A DNA stretch of 64,000 nucleotides from Streptomyces sp. NBC_00271 (GTDB taxonomy: Bacteria > Actinomycetota > Actinomycetes > Streptomycetales > Streptomycetaceae), in NCBI RefSeq assembly GCF_036178845.1, contig NZ_CP108070.1, positions 9,176,001 through 9,240,000 on the forward strand, in the 5' to 3' direction. Positions 16,267 to 23,782 of the stretch are shown here, in pieces (the first letter of the stretch is position 1; every line of letters begins with the position of its first letter). The translations under genes and the position numbers were made by a program. The notes beneath the pieces were generated by a model. It was given only the letters and a program-made list of their open reading frames with translations. It was not told the DNA's origin and searched no databases.

Positions 16267-17178
16267 GTGACAACCGTCAGTAGGCGGGTCTCCCTGCACG
16301 CCGTGGTGACCCTCGCCATGGTGGTGGGCGCGGTCTGTCTCGGCCGGCGCCACTGGCCGGTGATCGAGACCGGCGCCGGCCGGCTGGCCGTCGCCGACCG
16401 CGGCTGGCTGCTCGTGGCGGCCGTCGCCACCGTGGCGACATGGTTGTGTTCGGCTCTCGCCCAACAGGGGGCGGTGGCCCGGCCGTTGCCCGCCCGGCAG
16501 CTGGTGGCCGTCCAGTTCGCGGCCTCCGCCGCCAACCATGTGTTGCCCGCGGGCCTCGGCGCGGGCGCGGTCAACCTCCGCTTCCTGACCCGGTGCGGTC
16601 TGCCGGTCGTCCGGTCGGCGACCGCGCTCGGTGTGAAGGCCACCGCCGGGGCCGTCTCGCGAGGCTTCCTGATCGCCGTGCTCGCGCTGGCCTGCCCCGG
16701 CCTGCTCCGTCTGCCGCACATCTCGGCGACGGCGGTCGCGATCGCGCTCGCCGTGGTGGTCACCGCCGCCGTACTGCTGCGCGGGCCGTTGCGGCGCGCG
16801 CTGCGGGCCGTGCTGGTCGACGTCCGTGCCGTGCACGAGGTCCCGGCGCGCGCGGCCGCGCTGTGGGGCGGCTCGCTGGCCTTCGCCGCGCTGCACGCCA
16901 CCGTGGTCGTCGCCGTGGCCCAGGCCCTCGAACTGCCGCTGCCCCCGGCCCAGGTGGCGCTGGCCTACCTCGCCGCGAGTAGCGCCGCCGTACTCCTGCC
17001 CACGCCCGGTGGGATCGGTTCCCTGGACGCGGCGCTCGCCGTGGCCCTCACGCTGGCCGGAGTCCCGGGCGGTGCGGCGGCGTCGGTGGTCCTCGGCTAC
17101 CGGCTGCTGACGGTGTGGCTGCCCCTGATCCCCGGGCTGCTGGCACTGGCCGTACTGGCCCGCCGCAAGGTCCTGTGA
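16267..17178 (+). CDS. UPF0104/lysylphosphatidylglycerol synthase TM-like flippase-type protein
   Basis: A 303-residue membrane protein with about 8 helices, starting at GTG. It has the family signature LLPTPGGIGSLDAALAVAL near residue 245 and ANHVLPAGLGAGAVNLRFL in the middle, both typical of the membrane domain of MprF and of stand-alone UPF0104 proteins. Relatives move lipids or lipid-linked sugars across the membrane. Being 39 bp behind the GT-C transferase, it could flip that enzyme's donor or product. No lysyl-transferase domain is present. Confidence 0.8.
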   Translation: MTTVSRRVSLHAVVTLAMVVGAVCLGRRHWPVIETGAGRLAVADRGWLLVAAVATVATWLCSALAQQGAVARPLPARQLVAVQFAASAANHVLPAGLGAGAVNLRFLTRCGLPVVRSATALGVKATAGAVSRGFLIAVLALACPGLLRLPHISATAVAIALAVVVTAAVLLRGPLRRALRAVLVDVRAVHEVPARAAALWGGSLAFAALHATVVVAVAQALELPLPPAQVALAYLAASSAAVLLPTPGGIGSLDAALAVALTLAGVPGGAAASVVLGYRLLTVWLPLIPGLLALAVLARRKVL

Positions 17179-17249
17179 GCCCGCCGCAAGGTCCCTTTGG
17201 GGACTCCGGCGCGGCCCCGCTGTCGGCGCTCGCCGAATGCCGCGGCACC

Positions 17250-17570
17250 TCAGGGCGGTTCAAGCCGGTAGCCGTGCCCCCGCAGGGTTGTGATGCGCGG
17301 TGTCCGGGACGGACGGGACGCCGTGTCCGTCAGCCGTCGGCGCAGTCCCGCCATGGTGACGTCGAGCGTCTTCGTCGAGCCGAACCAGTTCTCGTCCCAC
17401 ACCTCGGCCATCAGCGTCTCGCGCGAGACGGCCGCGCCCACGTTCTGGGCGAGCACGGCGAGCAGTTCGAACTCCTTGGGCCTCAGCGGGATCTCGTCCT
17501 CGTGCAGGGTGCAGCGGCGTGCCGTGATGTCGACGACCAGGTCGCCGAGCCGGATCGGCTGACAATTCGG
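17250..17570 (-). pseudogene. Response-regulator remnant: OmpR-type DNA-binding domain only
   Basis: About 100 codons of an OmpR/PhoB winged helix: DLVVDITARRCTLHEDEIPLR-type entry, PKEFELLAVLAQN, SRETLMAEVWDENWFGSTKTLD and TLRGHGYRLEPP at the natural C-terminus. The receiver domain that should precede it is absent: reading upstream on the complement past about 17565 gives no receiver sequence and no good start. The C-terminus is intact, so this is a 5' truncation. It ends head-to-head against the 5'-truncated COG4705 gene at 17573. Confidence 0.8.
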
Positions 17571-17572
17571 GC

Positions 17573-18064
17573 GTGTCGTTGACGACCTGTACCACCGTGT
17601 TCGCCGTCGCCCTCGCCGTCGTATTCGCCATCTGGTACCGCCGCGAGGGAACGCTGTCCATCCACAGCATCGACACGGTGTCCCGCGAGGCCTACTACTG
17701 GCTGGCCGTGCTGTTCACTTTCGCTCTGGGCACCTCGGCCGGTGACCTCGTCGCGGAGAAGATGGCCCTCGGATACTGGGTGTCCGCGATCCTGTTCGGC
17801 CTTGCCATCGCCGCGGTGGCGGTCGCGCACTTCGCGCTCGGCCTGAACGCCGTGCTGAGCTTCTGGATCGCGTACACCCTGACCCGCCCGCTGGGTGCCT
17901 CCATGGGCGACTACCTCTCGCAGCCGACCGGCGACGGCGGCCTGGGCCTGGGCACCACGGTCACCAGCGTGCTGTTCCTCGCGGTCATCCTCGCTCTGGT
18001 GGTGTACCTGTCGATGACTCGCAAGGACGTCACCGAGTCCGAGCGGGAGCTCAGCCTCCAGTAG
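17573..18064 (+). pseudogene. COG4705/DUF347 membrane protein, N-terminal half missing
   Basis: 163 codons that align with only the second half of the intact paralogue at 12324-13175: LAVLFTFALGTSAGDLVAEKMALGY and IAYTLTRPLGASMGDYLSQ correspond to its third and fourth repeats. The first two repeats are gone, and the frame opens at a GTG immediately after the junction with the response-regulator remnant. The remaining part is intact to a natural stop, so it might still be made, but a half protein is unlikely to work as the family normally does. The histidine kinase gene ends 35 bp beyond on the other strand. Confidence 0.75.
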
Positions 18065-18099
18065 GGGCCGCGAGCAGGTCTTCAGGCGGGATGACGTAC

Positions 18100-19464
18100 T
18101 CAACCCGCGGGAAGCGTGACCACGAACGTCGCGCCGGAGGTGCGCCGTCCGTCGTGGTCCACCTCCCCGCCGGCGGAGCGGGCCAGGCGTCGCGCCAGCG
18201 GCAGCCCGAGGCCCGCTCCGCCGTGTTCGTCCTCGGGATCGGCGCGCCGGCCGGGCTGGAAGAGCTGTGCCGCGAACGACGCCGGTACGCCGGGACCGTC
18301 GTCCCCGACCTCGACGCGTACGCCACCGGGCCGGGCGCGGGCCAGGATCTCGACCCGGGTGTGCGCGTGCCGTAGGGCGTTGTCGAGCAGCGGACTGACG
18401 ATGCGCTCCAGAAGGGCGTCCGGCACCCCGGCCGACAACCGCGCGTCGCAGGCGGTGACGACGACCTCGACGCCCGCCTTCGTGGGCCCGAGGCGGTCCA
18501 CCAGGCGGTGCAGCACCGGCAGTACGTCGGCCGTGCCGGGCGCGGTGGCCGCGCTGTCGCGGGCCTCGTCGAGCAGGGTGTCGCAGATCGTGCGCATGGA
18601 CTGGGCCGCGTCGGCGATCGCCGCGTGCGTGGTCCTGGTGTCGGCGTCGGAGCGGGGGCGGGCTCCCCACCAGTCGAGCTCGGCGATGATCCGGGCGAGC
18701 GGGTTGCGCAGCTCGTGCGACAGCTCCCGGGTGAGCTGCTGCTCGTGCCGCAGCAGCGCGCGGATGCGGGCGAGGAGGGCGTCCAGCGAACCGCCCAGCT
18801 GGGCGAGTTCGGTGGGACGGGTCACGGTGCCGAAGCGCTCCTGGGAGGCTATCGCGCTCCACTGGGTGGCGTGCTCGGTCATCGAACGCACGGGACGCAG
18901 GGCGCGGCCCACCGCCAGCCGCGTCAGCGCGTAGGTGCAGGCGAGCATCGCGGCGTCGAGGGCGAGGGACGCGAAGAGCATCGTGTCGGCCGAGCCGCGG
19001 TACGGGGAGAGGTCGAGTGCGGTGACGACGACGGCGGCGCCCTTGCCGCCGGGCACCGGGCGCGAGCACAGCCGTACCTCGTCGTGACTGTGCACGGTGA
19101 GGCAGTGCCGCTCGCCGCGCGCCACGAGCCGGTCGGCGGCGCGGGTCAGCGGGCTGGTGGCGGTGGCGGACGGGGGCTTCTCGAGCAGCCGGCCGCCCGA
19201 GTAGATCCACACGTTCGTGTCGAGGAGCTCCTCGCCCGGGGTCTCCAGGACCCGCACCCGGGAGCCGTCGGTGACGACGGTCGCGGCGACGGCGGCGGCC
19301 CGGGTGCGCAGCTCGTCGTCCGCCTGGTGCTGAAGGTGACGGCGTACGACCGTGTTGAACGCGACCGTGAGGATCACCATCAGGATCGTCGCCGTGGTGA
19401 GCGCGACCAGGGAGAGCCGGCCTCGCAGGGTGCGCGGCCACCAGCGGGAGGCGAACGCCCTCAC
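18100..19464 (-). CDS. Sensor histidine kinase
   Basis: A 454-residue kinase with an N-terminal helix (LSLVALTTATILMVILTVAF), an extracytoplasmic sensor of about 120 residues, a second helix near residue 170, a HAMP-like linker, the H-box ELSHELRNPLARI, N-box LLDNALRHA and G-boxes DDGPGVP and GGAGLGLPLARRLA. The GTG start at 19464 overlaps the stop of the response regulator (GTGA), so the two are translationally coupled. The periplasmic domain has Cys in RHCLTV and VRLCSR that could form a disulfide. Signal unknown; the neighbourhood suggests an envelope signal. Confidence 0.9.
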   Translation of the reverse strand: MRAFASRWWPRTLRGRLSLVALTTATILMVILTVAFNTVVRRHLQHQADDELRTRAAAVAATVVTDGSRVRVLETPGEELLDTNVWIYSGGRLLEKPPSATATSPLTRAADRLVARGERHCLTVHSHDEVRLCSRPVPGGKGAAVVVTALDLSPYRGSADTMLFASLALDAAMLACTYALTRLAVGRALRPVRSMTEHATQWSAIASQERFGTVTRPTELAQLGGSLDALLARIRALLRHEQQLTRELSHELRNPLARIIAELDWWGARPRSDADTRTTHAAIADAAQSMRTICDTLLDEARDSAATAPGTADVLPVLHRLVDRLGPTKAGVEVVVTACDARLSAGVPDALLERIVSPLLDNALRHAHTRVEILARARPGGVRVEVGDDGPGVPASFAAQLFQPGRRADPEDEHGGAGLGLPLARRLARSAGGEVDHDGRRTSGATFVVTLPAG

Positions 19465-20123
19465 GACAGCCGGTGGCCGATGCCGCGCGCCGTGGTGATG
19501 GTCAGCGCGCTGCCGCCGTCCCGGAGCCTGCGGCGCAGCCGGGTCAGATACTGGTCCAGCGTGTTGTCGCTGACCTGCGCGCCTTCCGGCCAGCCGGCCC
19601 TGACCAGCTCCCGCCTGCGGACGATGTCCCCGGCCCCCGCCATCAGCGCCGCCAGCAGCCGGAACTCCGTCGGGGTGAGGTCGACCCGGGTGCCCTGGAC
19701 GGTGAGGCTGTGCCCGACCGGGTCCAGGGTCAGGTCCCCGGCCGTGGTGGCCGGGAGCGGTCCGCTGCGCTTGAGCGCCGCCCGCAGCCGGGCGGCCAGC
19801 TCCGTCAGGTGGAACGGCTTGGGCAGATAGTCGTCGCCGCCGGCCGAGAAGCCCGCCAGCCGGTCCGTGAGGTGGTGATGGGCGGTCAGGAAGATGACGG
19901 GCGAGAGGAAGCCATTGGCTCTGATCGCCTGGCACACGTCCCGCCCGTCCGCGTCGGGCAGCCCGACGTCCAGCACGGCCGCGTCGACGTCGTCCCCGGC
20001 CAGCCGCAGCGCGGTCGCCCCGTCCGGGGCGGGCACGGTGTCGAAGCCCTCGTCGCGCAGCCCGCGCAGCAGGACGTCACGCAGGGCGTGATCGTCCTCG
20101 ACGACCAGGATCGTGTGCCGCAT
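19461..20123 (-). CDS. OmpR/PhoB-type response regulator
   Basis: A 220-residue regulator with receiver residues VVEDDH (acidic pocket), phospho-Asp in AVLDVGLPD and Lys in YLPKPF, followed by a winged helix (LTPTEFRLLAALM, SDNTLDQYLTRLRRRLRD, TTARGIGHRLS). AGGAGG stands before the ATG. It is the first gene of the pair with the kinase at 18100-19464. A candidate target is the 11-bp-spaced direct repeat at 12177-12196. Confidence 0.92.
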   Translation of the reverse strand: MRHTILVVEDDHALRDVLLRGLRDEGFDTVPAPDGATALRLAGDDVDAAVLDVGLPDADGRDVCQAIRANGFLSPVIFLTAHHHLTDRLAGFSAGGDDYLPKPFHLTELAARLRAALKRSGPLPATTAGDLTLDPVGHSLTVQGTRVDLTPTEFRLLAALMAGAGDIVRRRELVRAGWPEGAQVSDNTLDQYLTRLRRRLRDGGSALTITTARGIGHRLS

Positions 20124-20133
20124 GGTCCTCCTT

Positions 20134-20171
20134 CAGCCTTCAGCCGCTCCGGCAGCCTTCAGCCGCTCCGG
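20134..20171. repeat. 19-bp tandem duplication upstream of the response regulator
   Basis: CAGCCTTCAGCCGCTCCGG occurs twice head-to-tail at 20134-20152 and 20153-20171, next to the ribosome-binding site of the response regulator gene. Confidence 0.9.
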
Positions 20172-20190
20172 AAAGGTGCTTGCCTGTTCC

Positions 20191-20226
20191 CCGTAGCCGT
20201 AGCCGTAGCCGTAGCCGTAGCCGTAC
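20191..20226. repeat. CCGTAG hexanucleotide microsatellite
   Basis: Five exact CCGTAG units (20191-20220) followed by degenerate units to about 20238, in the gap between the PAP2 gene end and the response regulator start. Likely slippage-prone. Confidence 0.9.
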
Positions 20227-20246
20227 CCCTAGCCGTGGGCGTGGGT

Positions 20247-20855
20247 CTACGCCGAGACCAGCAACGGGCGCAGCAGCCGTGAGTCCGTCAGCCGGGCCGC
20301 CAGCGGGTCGGAGAGTCTGCGCAGGAGCGTCATCAGCAGCATCGCGATCAGCGTGCCGACCAGGACACCGGCGACCACGTCGTGCGGATAGTGCGCACCG
20401 ACCCAGACCCGGGAGACGGCCATCAGGCAGGCGCCCAGCAGGGCTATGGTGCCGAGGCGACGGGAGACGTGGAGCAGGGCCACGGCGGCCGCGGCGGCGA
20501 TGACCGTGTGATTGCTGGGGAAGGACCAGTCGCCCGGCGCGGGACACGCCTCCAGTGTTTTCACGTGCAGGCTCTGACAGGGGCGGTCCTCGCGCACGAC
20601 CATCTTGAACAGGGAGTTCACCCCGAACGCGACGACGACGATCACCGGCACCGCGAGCGCGACCATCGCCGCCCGGGCGCTGCTGCGACGGGCCTGCCAC
20701 CAGCCCACGAGCATGAGAACGGCGAACAGCGCCAGCCCGTACGTCGACCAGGCGGACACCAGGCTGTCCAGCCAGGACGGGGAGTCATGGGCGAGATTCA
20801 CCACGTAGGTGTAGGTGGAGCCGTCGATCGACGACCCGTTGAACGCGAGGATCAT
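20247..20855 (-). CDS. PAP2-family membrane phosphatase
   Basis: A 202-residue protein with about six membrane helices and the three PAP2 active-site blocks: KMVVREDRP, SFPSNHT (in place of the common PSGH) and SRVWVGAHYPHDV. Bacterial relatives dephosphorylate undecaprenyl diphosphate (BcrC/PgpB type) or phosphatidate outside the membrane. Its ATG overlaps the stop of the DedA gene (ATGA), so the two are translationally coupled. A long upstream extension of the frame is shadow sequence from the DedA gene. Confidence 0.9.
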   Translation of the reverse strand: MILAFNGSSIDGSTYTYVVNLAHDSPSWLDSLVSAWSTYGLALFAVLMLVGWWQARRSSARAAMVALAVPVIVVVAFGVNSLFKMVVREDRPCQSLHVKTLEACPAPGDWSFPSNHTVIAAAAAVALLHVSRRLGTIALLGACLMAVSRVWVGAHYPHDVVAGVLVGTLIAMLLMTLLRRLSDPLAARLTDSRLLRPLLVSA

Positions 20856-21571
20856 CCCTCGGCACCCTTCTCCGCGGTCGTGGCAGCGGCCTTGCGGGAG
20901 CGGCGGAACTCGGCGGCCAGCGGGATCAGCGACACGATGACGATCACGGCGATGATCGGGAGCAGATAGCGGTCGACGTTCGGAATCGACGAGCCCAGTG
21001 CGTAGCCCGCGAGGGTGAGGCCGATGCTCCAGACGAGACCGCCGACGACCTGCCACACGGTGAACGTGCGGGCGGGGACCTGGAGGGCGCCCGCCATCGG
21101 GTTCAGCACCGTGCGCACGACCGGGACGAAGCGGGCCAGCACGATCGCCTTCGCGTGGCCGTACCGCTCGAGCAGCTCCTCGGCGCGCTTGGCCCCCTCG
21201 TGCAGCCGGGGCGAACCGCTGCGGGCGAGCAGCGCGCCGCCCGCCTTGCGTCCGATGAGATAGCCGCACTGGGAGCCGGCCAGCGCGCCCACGGCGGCGC
21301 AGACCAGGAGCGGCCCCAGGGAGAGCTTCAGGCCGCCGTGGCCCGACCCCGTGCACAACAGGCCCGCCGTGAACAGCAGCGAGTCACCGGGCAGGAAGAA
21401 GCCGATCAGCAGCCCTGTCTCCGCGAACATCACCACGCCGACACCCAGCACACCGAAGGCGGCGAGCAGGGACTGGGCGCTGAGGATGTTCACCGCCAGC
21501 TCCGACCCGAGCTGTGAACCGAGCTGTGACGCTGCGAACAAAGGTGCGGCCATCGCCGGGAGCCCTCTCAT
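20852..21571 (-). CDS. DedA-family membrane protein
   Basis: A 239-residue protein with the DedA signature: FAETGLLIGFFLPGDSLLFTAGLL, GSQCGYLIGRKAGGALL and a later ARFVPVVRTVLNPMAGALQ, plus membrane helices near the C-terminus (LLPIIAVIVIV). DedA proteins include undecaprenyl-phosphate translocases and other lipid scramblase-like transporters. Coupling to a PAP2 phosphatase fits lipid-carrier recycling. Start at 21571 or the ATG 18 bp downstream; neither has a strong RBS. The BlaI-type operators at 21611-21645 lie 40-74 bp upstream, so BlaI control is likely for this operon as well as for the divergent blaI gene. Confidence 0.88.
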   Translation of the reverse strand: MRGLPAMAAPLFAASQLGSQLGSELAVNILSAQSLLAAFGVLGVGVVMFAETGLLIGFFLPGDSLLFTAGLLCTGSGHGGLKLSLGPLLVCAAVGALAGSQCGYLIGRKAGGALLARSGSPRLHEGAKRAEELLERYGHAKAIVLARFVPVVRTVLNPMAGALQVPARTFTVWQVVGGLVWSIGLTLAGYALGSSIPNVDRYLLPIIAVIVIVSLIPLAAEFRRSRKAAATTAEKGAEG

Positions 21572-21610
21572 ACTGGACGGGCGGGCGCAGTCGTGACGGC
21601 ACCCGAGTGA

Positions 21611-21645
21611 CTACAATCCTGTAGACGGTCTACTGAACTGTAGAC
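21611..21645. promoter_or_regulatory. Two BlaI-type operators between DedA and BlaI genes
   Basis: CTACAATCCTGTAG at 21611-21624 and GTCTACTGAACTGTAGAC at 21628-21645, both dyads with CTACA/TGTAG-like arms. They occupy the divergent promoter region of the dedA-PAP2 and blaI-M56 operons. Confidence 0.75.
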
Positions 21646-21669
21646 GATACCGGGGTGAGGATCGTTCCC

Positions 21670-22056
21670 ATGACCAGCGCGAAGGACGAACGCCGACCGG
21701 CGGGTGAGCTCGAGGCCTCCGTCATGGCCGCCCTCTGGGCCGCCGGCGCACCCCTGACTCCGGGCCGCGTCCAGACGGAGCTCGGCTCGGGGCTGGCCCG
21801 TACGACGGTGACGACGATCCTGTCGAGGCTGCACGAGAAGGGGATCGTCGGCCGGGAGCGGCAGGGCCGCGGCTTCGCCTACTTCCCCGTCCAGGACCCG
21901 CACGGCCTGACCGCCCGCCGCATGCACACCGAGTTGGACCGGGACGAGGACCGGGAGACGGCGCTCGCCCGGTTCGTCGCCCAGCTCAGCCCCGACGACG
22001 AGCGCCTCCTGCGTGATCTTCTGGAATCGGGTGAGCCACTAGAATCGGGTGAGTAA
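21670..22056 (+). CDS. BlaI/MecI/CopY-family repressor (second copy)
   Basis: A 128-residue winged-helix repressor like the one at 14132-14515: AGELEASVMAALWAAGAPLTPGRVQ, ARTTVTTILSRLHEKGIVGRERQGR, and a C-terminal LARFVAQLSPDDERLLRDLL. ATG 21670 is preferred, with GTGAGG upstream; GTG 21655 is an alternative. Its stop overlaps the M56 start (TAATG). Operators at 21611-21645 lie directly upstream, implying autoregulation. Confidence 0.9.
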   Translation: MTSAKDERRPAGELEASVMAALWAAGAPLTPGRVQTELGSGLARTTVTTILSRLHEKGIVGRERQGRGFAYFPVQDPHGLTARRMHTELDRDEDRETALARFVAQLSPDDERLLRDLLESGEPLESGE

Positions 22057-22997
22057 TGACCACTCTGCTGATCATTCCGCTGCTCGTCCCGCTTCTGCTG
22101 CCCTTCGCGCTGCCGGGGCTGGCCCGCCGCTGCCTCGACCGCCTCGCGCCGGTCGCCGCCCTGTGGGCGCTGACCCTCACGGCCCTCGTCCTGGCCGGTG
22201 CCTCCGTGGCCGCGCTCGGCGCGCTGCTCCTCACCGGCCTGCTCAAGCTGCCGGTCCTGGCGGGCCTGGGTGACCTCGTCCACCCCCTGCGTACCCCGTC
22301 GAACCTGATCGTCCTGCCGCTGGCGGCGGCGGCCACCGGCCTCCTGACCGTCGGCGCCGCGACCCTCGTACGCTCCGCCCTGCGCCAGCTGCGCGCCTTC
22401 CGCACCGCTCGCAGCCAGGCCGACCGTCGACCGGCCGCGGGCGACCTGTGCGTGATCGAATCGCCCCACCCGGACGCGTACGCGCTGCCGGGCCGTCCGC
22501 ACCGCATCGTCGTGACCACCGGGATGCTCCGCAGCCTCTGTCCCGAAGAGCGCGAGGTGCTCTTCGCCCACGAGCGGGCCCACAACGCGGGCAACCACCA
22601 CCGCTTCCTCGTCGCGGCCGAGATCGCCGCGCACTGCCACCCCGGGCTGCGCCCGGTCCGCGACAGCATCGCGCTCGCCGCCGAGCGCGCCGCGGACGAG
22701 GCCGCCGCCACGGCGGTGGGGGACCGGCGGCTGACCGCGCGCGCCATCGCCCGCGCCGCCCTCGCCACCACGGCCGCCCGCTCCACCCGCCCCGACTTCG
22801 CCGCCGCCGCGACCACCGGACCCGTACCCCAGCGGGTCGCGGCTCTTCTCGCGGCTCCCGGGCGCCGCCCCCGCGTCGCCTCCTGGATCGCCCTTCTCCT
22901 CGTCGCCTGCGCGACCGTCTCGGCCTCCGCGGCGGCGACCGGCGTCCTCACCTTCCACCACGAGGTGGAGATCGCCCAGGGCGAGGAGCCTCGCTGA
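22056..22997 (+). CDS. M56-family (BlaR1-like) membrane metalloprotease (second copy)
   Basis: A 313-residue protein with two N-terminal hydrophobic hairpins, a zinc protease domain with HExxH in VLFAHERAHNAGNHH and AAERAADEAAA downstream, and a C-terminal membrane helix (ASWIALLLVACATVSASAAATGV). It is translationally coupled to blaI (TAATG). No penicillin-sensor domain. It is the same module as the pair at 13239-14515 but clearly diverged, so it is not a recent duplication. Confidence 0.88.
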   Translation: MTTLLIIPLLVPLLLPFALPGLARRCLDRLAPVAALWALTLTALVLAGASVAALGALLLTGLLKLPVLAGLGDLVHPLRTPSNLIVLPLAAAATGLLTVGAATLVRSALRQLRAFRTARSQADRRPAAGDLCVIESPHPDAYALPGRPHRIVVTTGMLRSLCPEEREVLFAHERAHNAGNHHRFLVAAEIAAHCHPGLRPVRDSIALAAERAADEAAATAVGDRRLTARAIARAALATTAARSTRPDFAAAATTGPVPQRVAALLAAPGRRPRVASWIALLLVACATVSASAAATGVLTFHHEVEIAQGEEPR

Positions 22998-23337
22998 CCC
23001 TTCCGGGTCGGGTTGCCGGGGCAGGGCCGTGACGCCCATCTGTTTCCCGTGGAGAAGAGACCGACGAGTTGCGGGCCGCCCGTGCCATGCGCCGGGCCGT
23101 GCTCGGCGACGCCTACGGAGCCACCAGCTCTACCTGCGCGCCGTCGAGGAAGAGGACCGGCCGTCACCGATCGGGGCGGCCACCGGCGTCCTGTGGGAGA
23201 GCTTCGCCGCGGCGGAACCCGGCGCCGACCTCACCCGCGTCTTCCCCTACGTCGAAGGAGCCTGATCCCGGTCCTCGTGAACCCGGCGGCGCGCGGCGGC
23301 CGCATCTGCCGTGTGGCCGTCGGCCGGGGCGTCCGCG
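22998..23337 (+). other. Gap with a possible gene remnant
   Basis: No confident gene. On the + strand one frame reads DELRAARAMRRAVLGDAY near 23070-23115, which resembles the start of carboxymuconolactone-decarboxylase-type proteins. From about 23125 another frame reads LYLRAVEEEDRPSPIGAATGVLWESF through VFPYVEGA and a stop at 23265. The switch between frames suggests a broken gene of about 75 codons, but I cannot name the family safely. Confidence 0.3.
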
Positions 23338-23715
23338 CTACTCGGACGCGTCGCTGAGACCGAGCCGCAGATGCTCCACGTGGTAGACCGCTTGGTCGAG
23401 GAGTTCGGCGACATGGTGGTCGTGCAGCGCGTAGACCACCGACCGGCCGCGGCGCTCGCCGACGACCAGGCCCAGATTGCGCAGCAGCCGCAGCTGGTGC
23501 GAGCAGGCGGACTGCTCCATGCCCACCTCGGAGGCCAGCTCCGTCGCCGGAAGCGGACCTTCGCGCAGCCGCGCGAGGATCAGCAGCCGTGAGGGGGTGG
23601 ACAGGGCCTGGAGCGTGGTGGCCACCTTCGCGACATTGGCCGCGTCCAGACGCACGCGCGTGGTGACGTTCCGAGCGGCGGCGTCCTGCGCGGTGGTGAC
23701 GGCTCCATGACCCAT
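23338..23715 (-). CDS. nmtR: NmtR-like ArsR/SmtB nickel/cobalt sensor
   Basis: A 125-residue ArsR-family repressor that closely follows mycobacterial NmtR. It starts MGHG, the N-terminal segment that supplies metal ligands in NmtR, has the HTH LPATELASEVGMEQSACSHQ and LRLLRNLGLVVGERRGRSVVY, and then the alpha-5 metal site DHHVAELLDQAVYHVEH, which fits DxHx10HxxH exactly. It is divergent from a P1B-4 metal ATPase, as nmtR is from its target, so repression of that gene, relieved by Ni(II)/Co(II), is the expected role. Metal choice is inferred from these motifs. Confidence 0.9.
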   Translation of the reverse strand: MGHGAVTTAQDAAARNVTTRVRLDAANVAKVATTLQALSTPSRLLILARLREGPLPATELASEVGMEQSACSHQLRLLRNLGLVVGERRGRSVVYALHDHHVAELLDQAVYHVEHLRLGLSDASE

Positions 23716-23745
23716 GGGCGTATCTTACTCATCGCACATGAATGT

Positions 23746-23761
23746 ATGAATAAGTCTTCAT
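23746..23761. promoter_or_regulatory. ArsR/SmtB-type operator
   Basis: ATGAATAAGTCTTCAT, an ATGAA-N6-TTCAT dyad in an AT-rich island between the divergent sensor and ATPase genes. A half-site-like ATGAATG lies just upstream. This matches the imperfect 12-2-12-like operators of the SmtB/NmtR family in style. Confidence 0.65.
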
Positions 23762-23782
23762 GCGTTCCTGTATGGTGCCAGG

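Noticed and set aside
20191..20238. CCGTAG repeats as a regulatory array
   Set aside because: It lies just after the PAP2 stop, is a simple hexamer run, and has no dyad or match to other promoters in the window; microsatellite slippage is enough.
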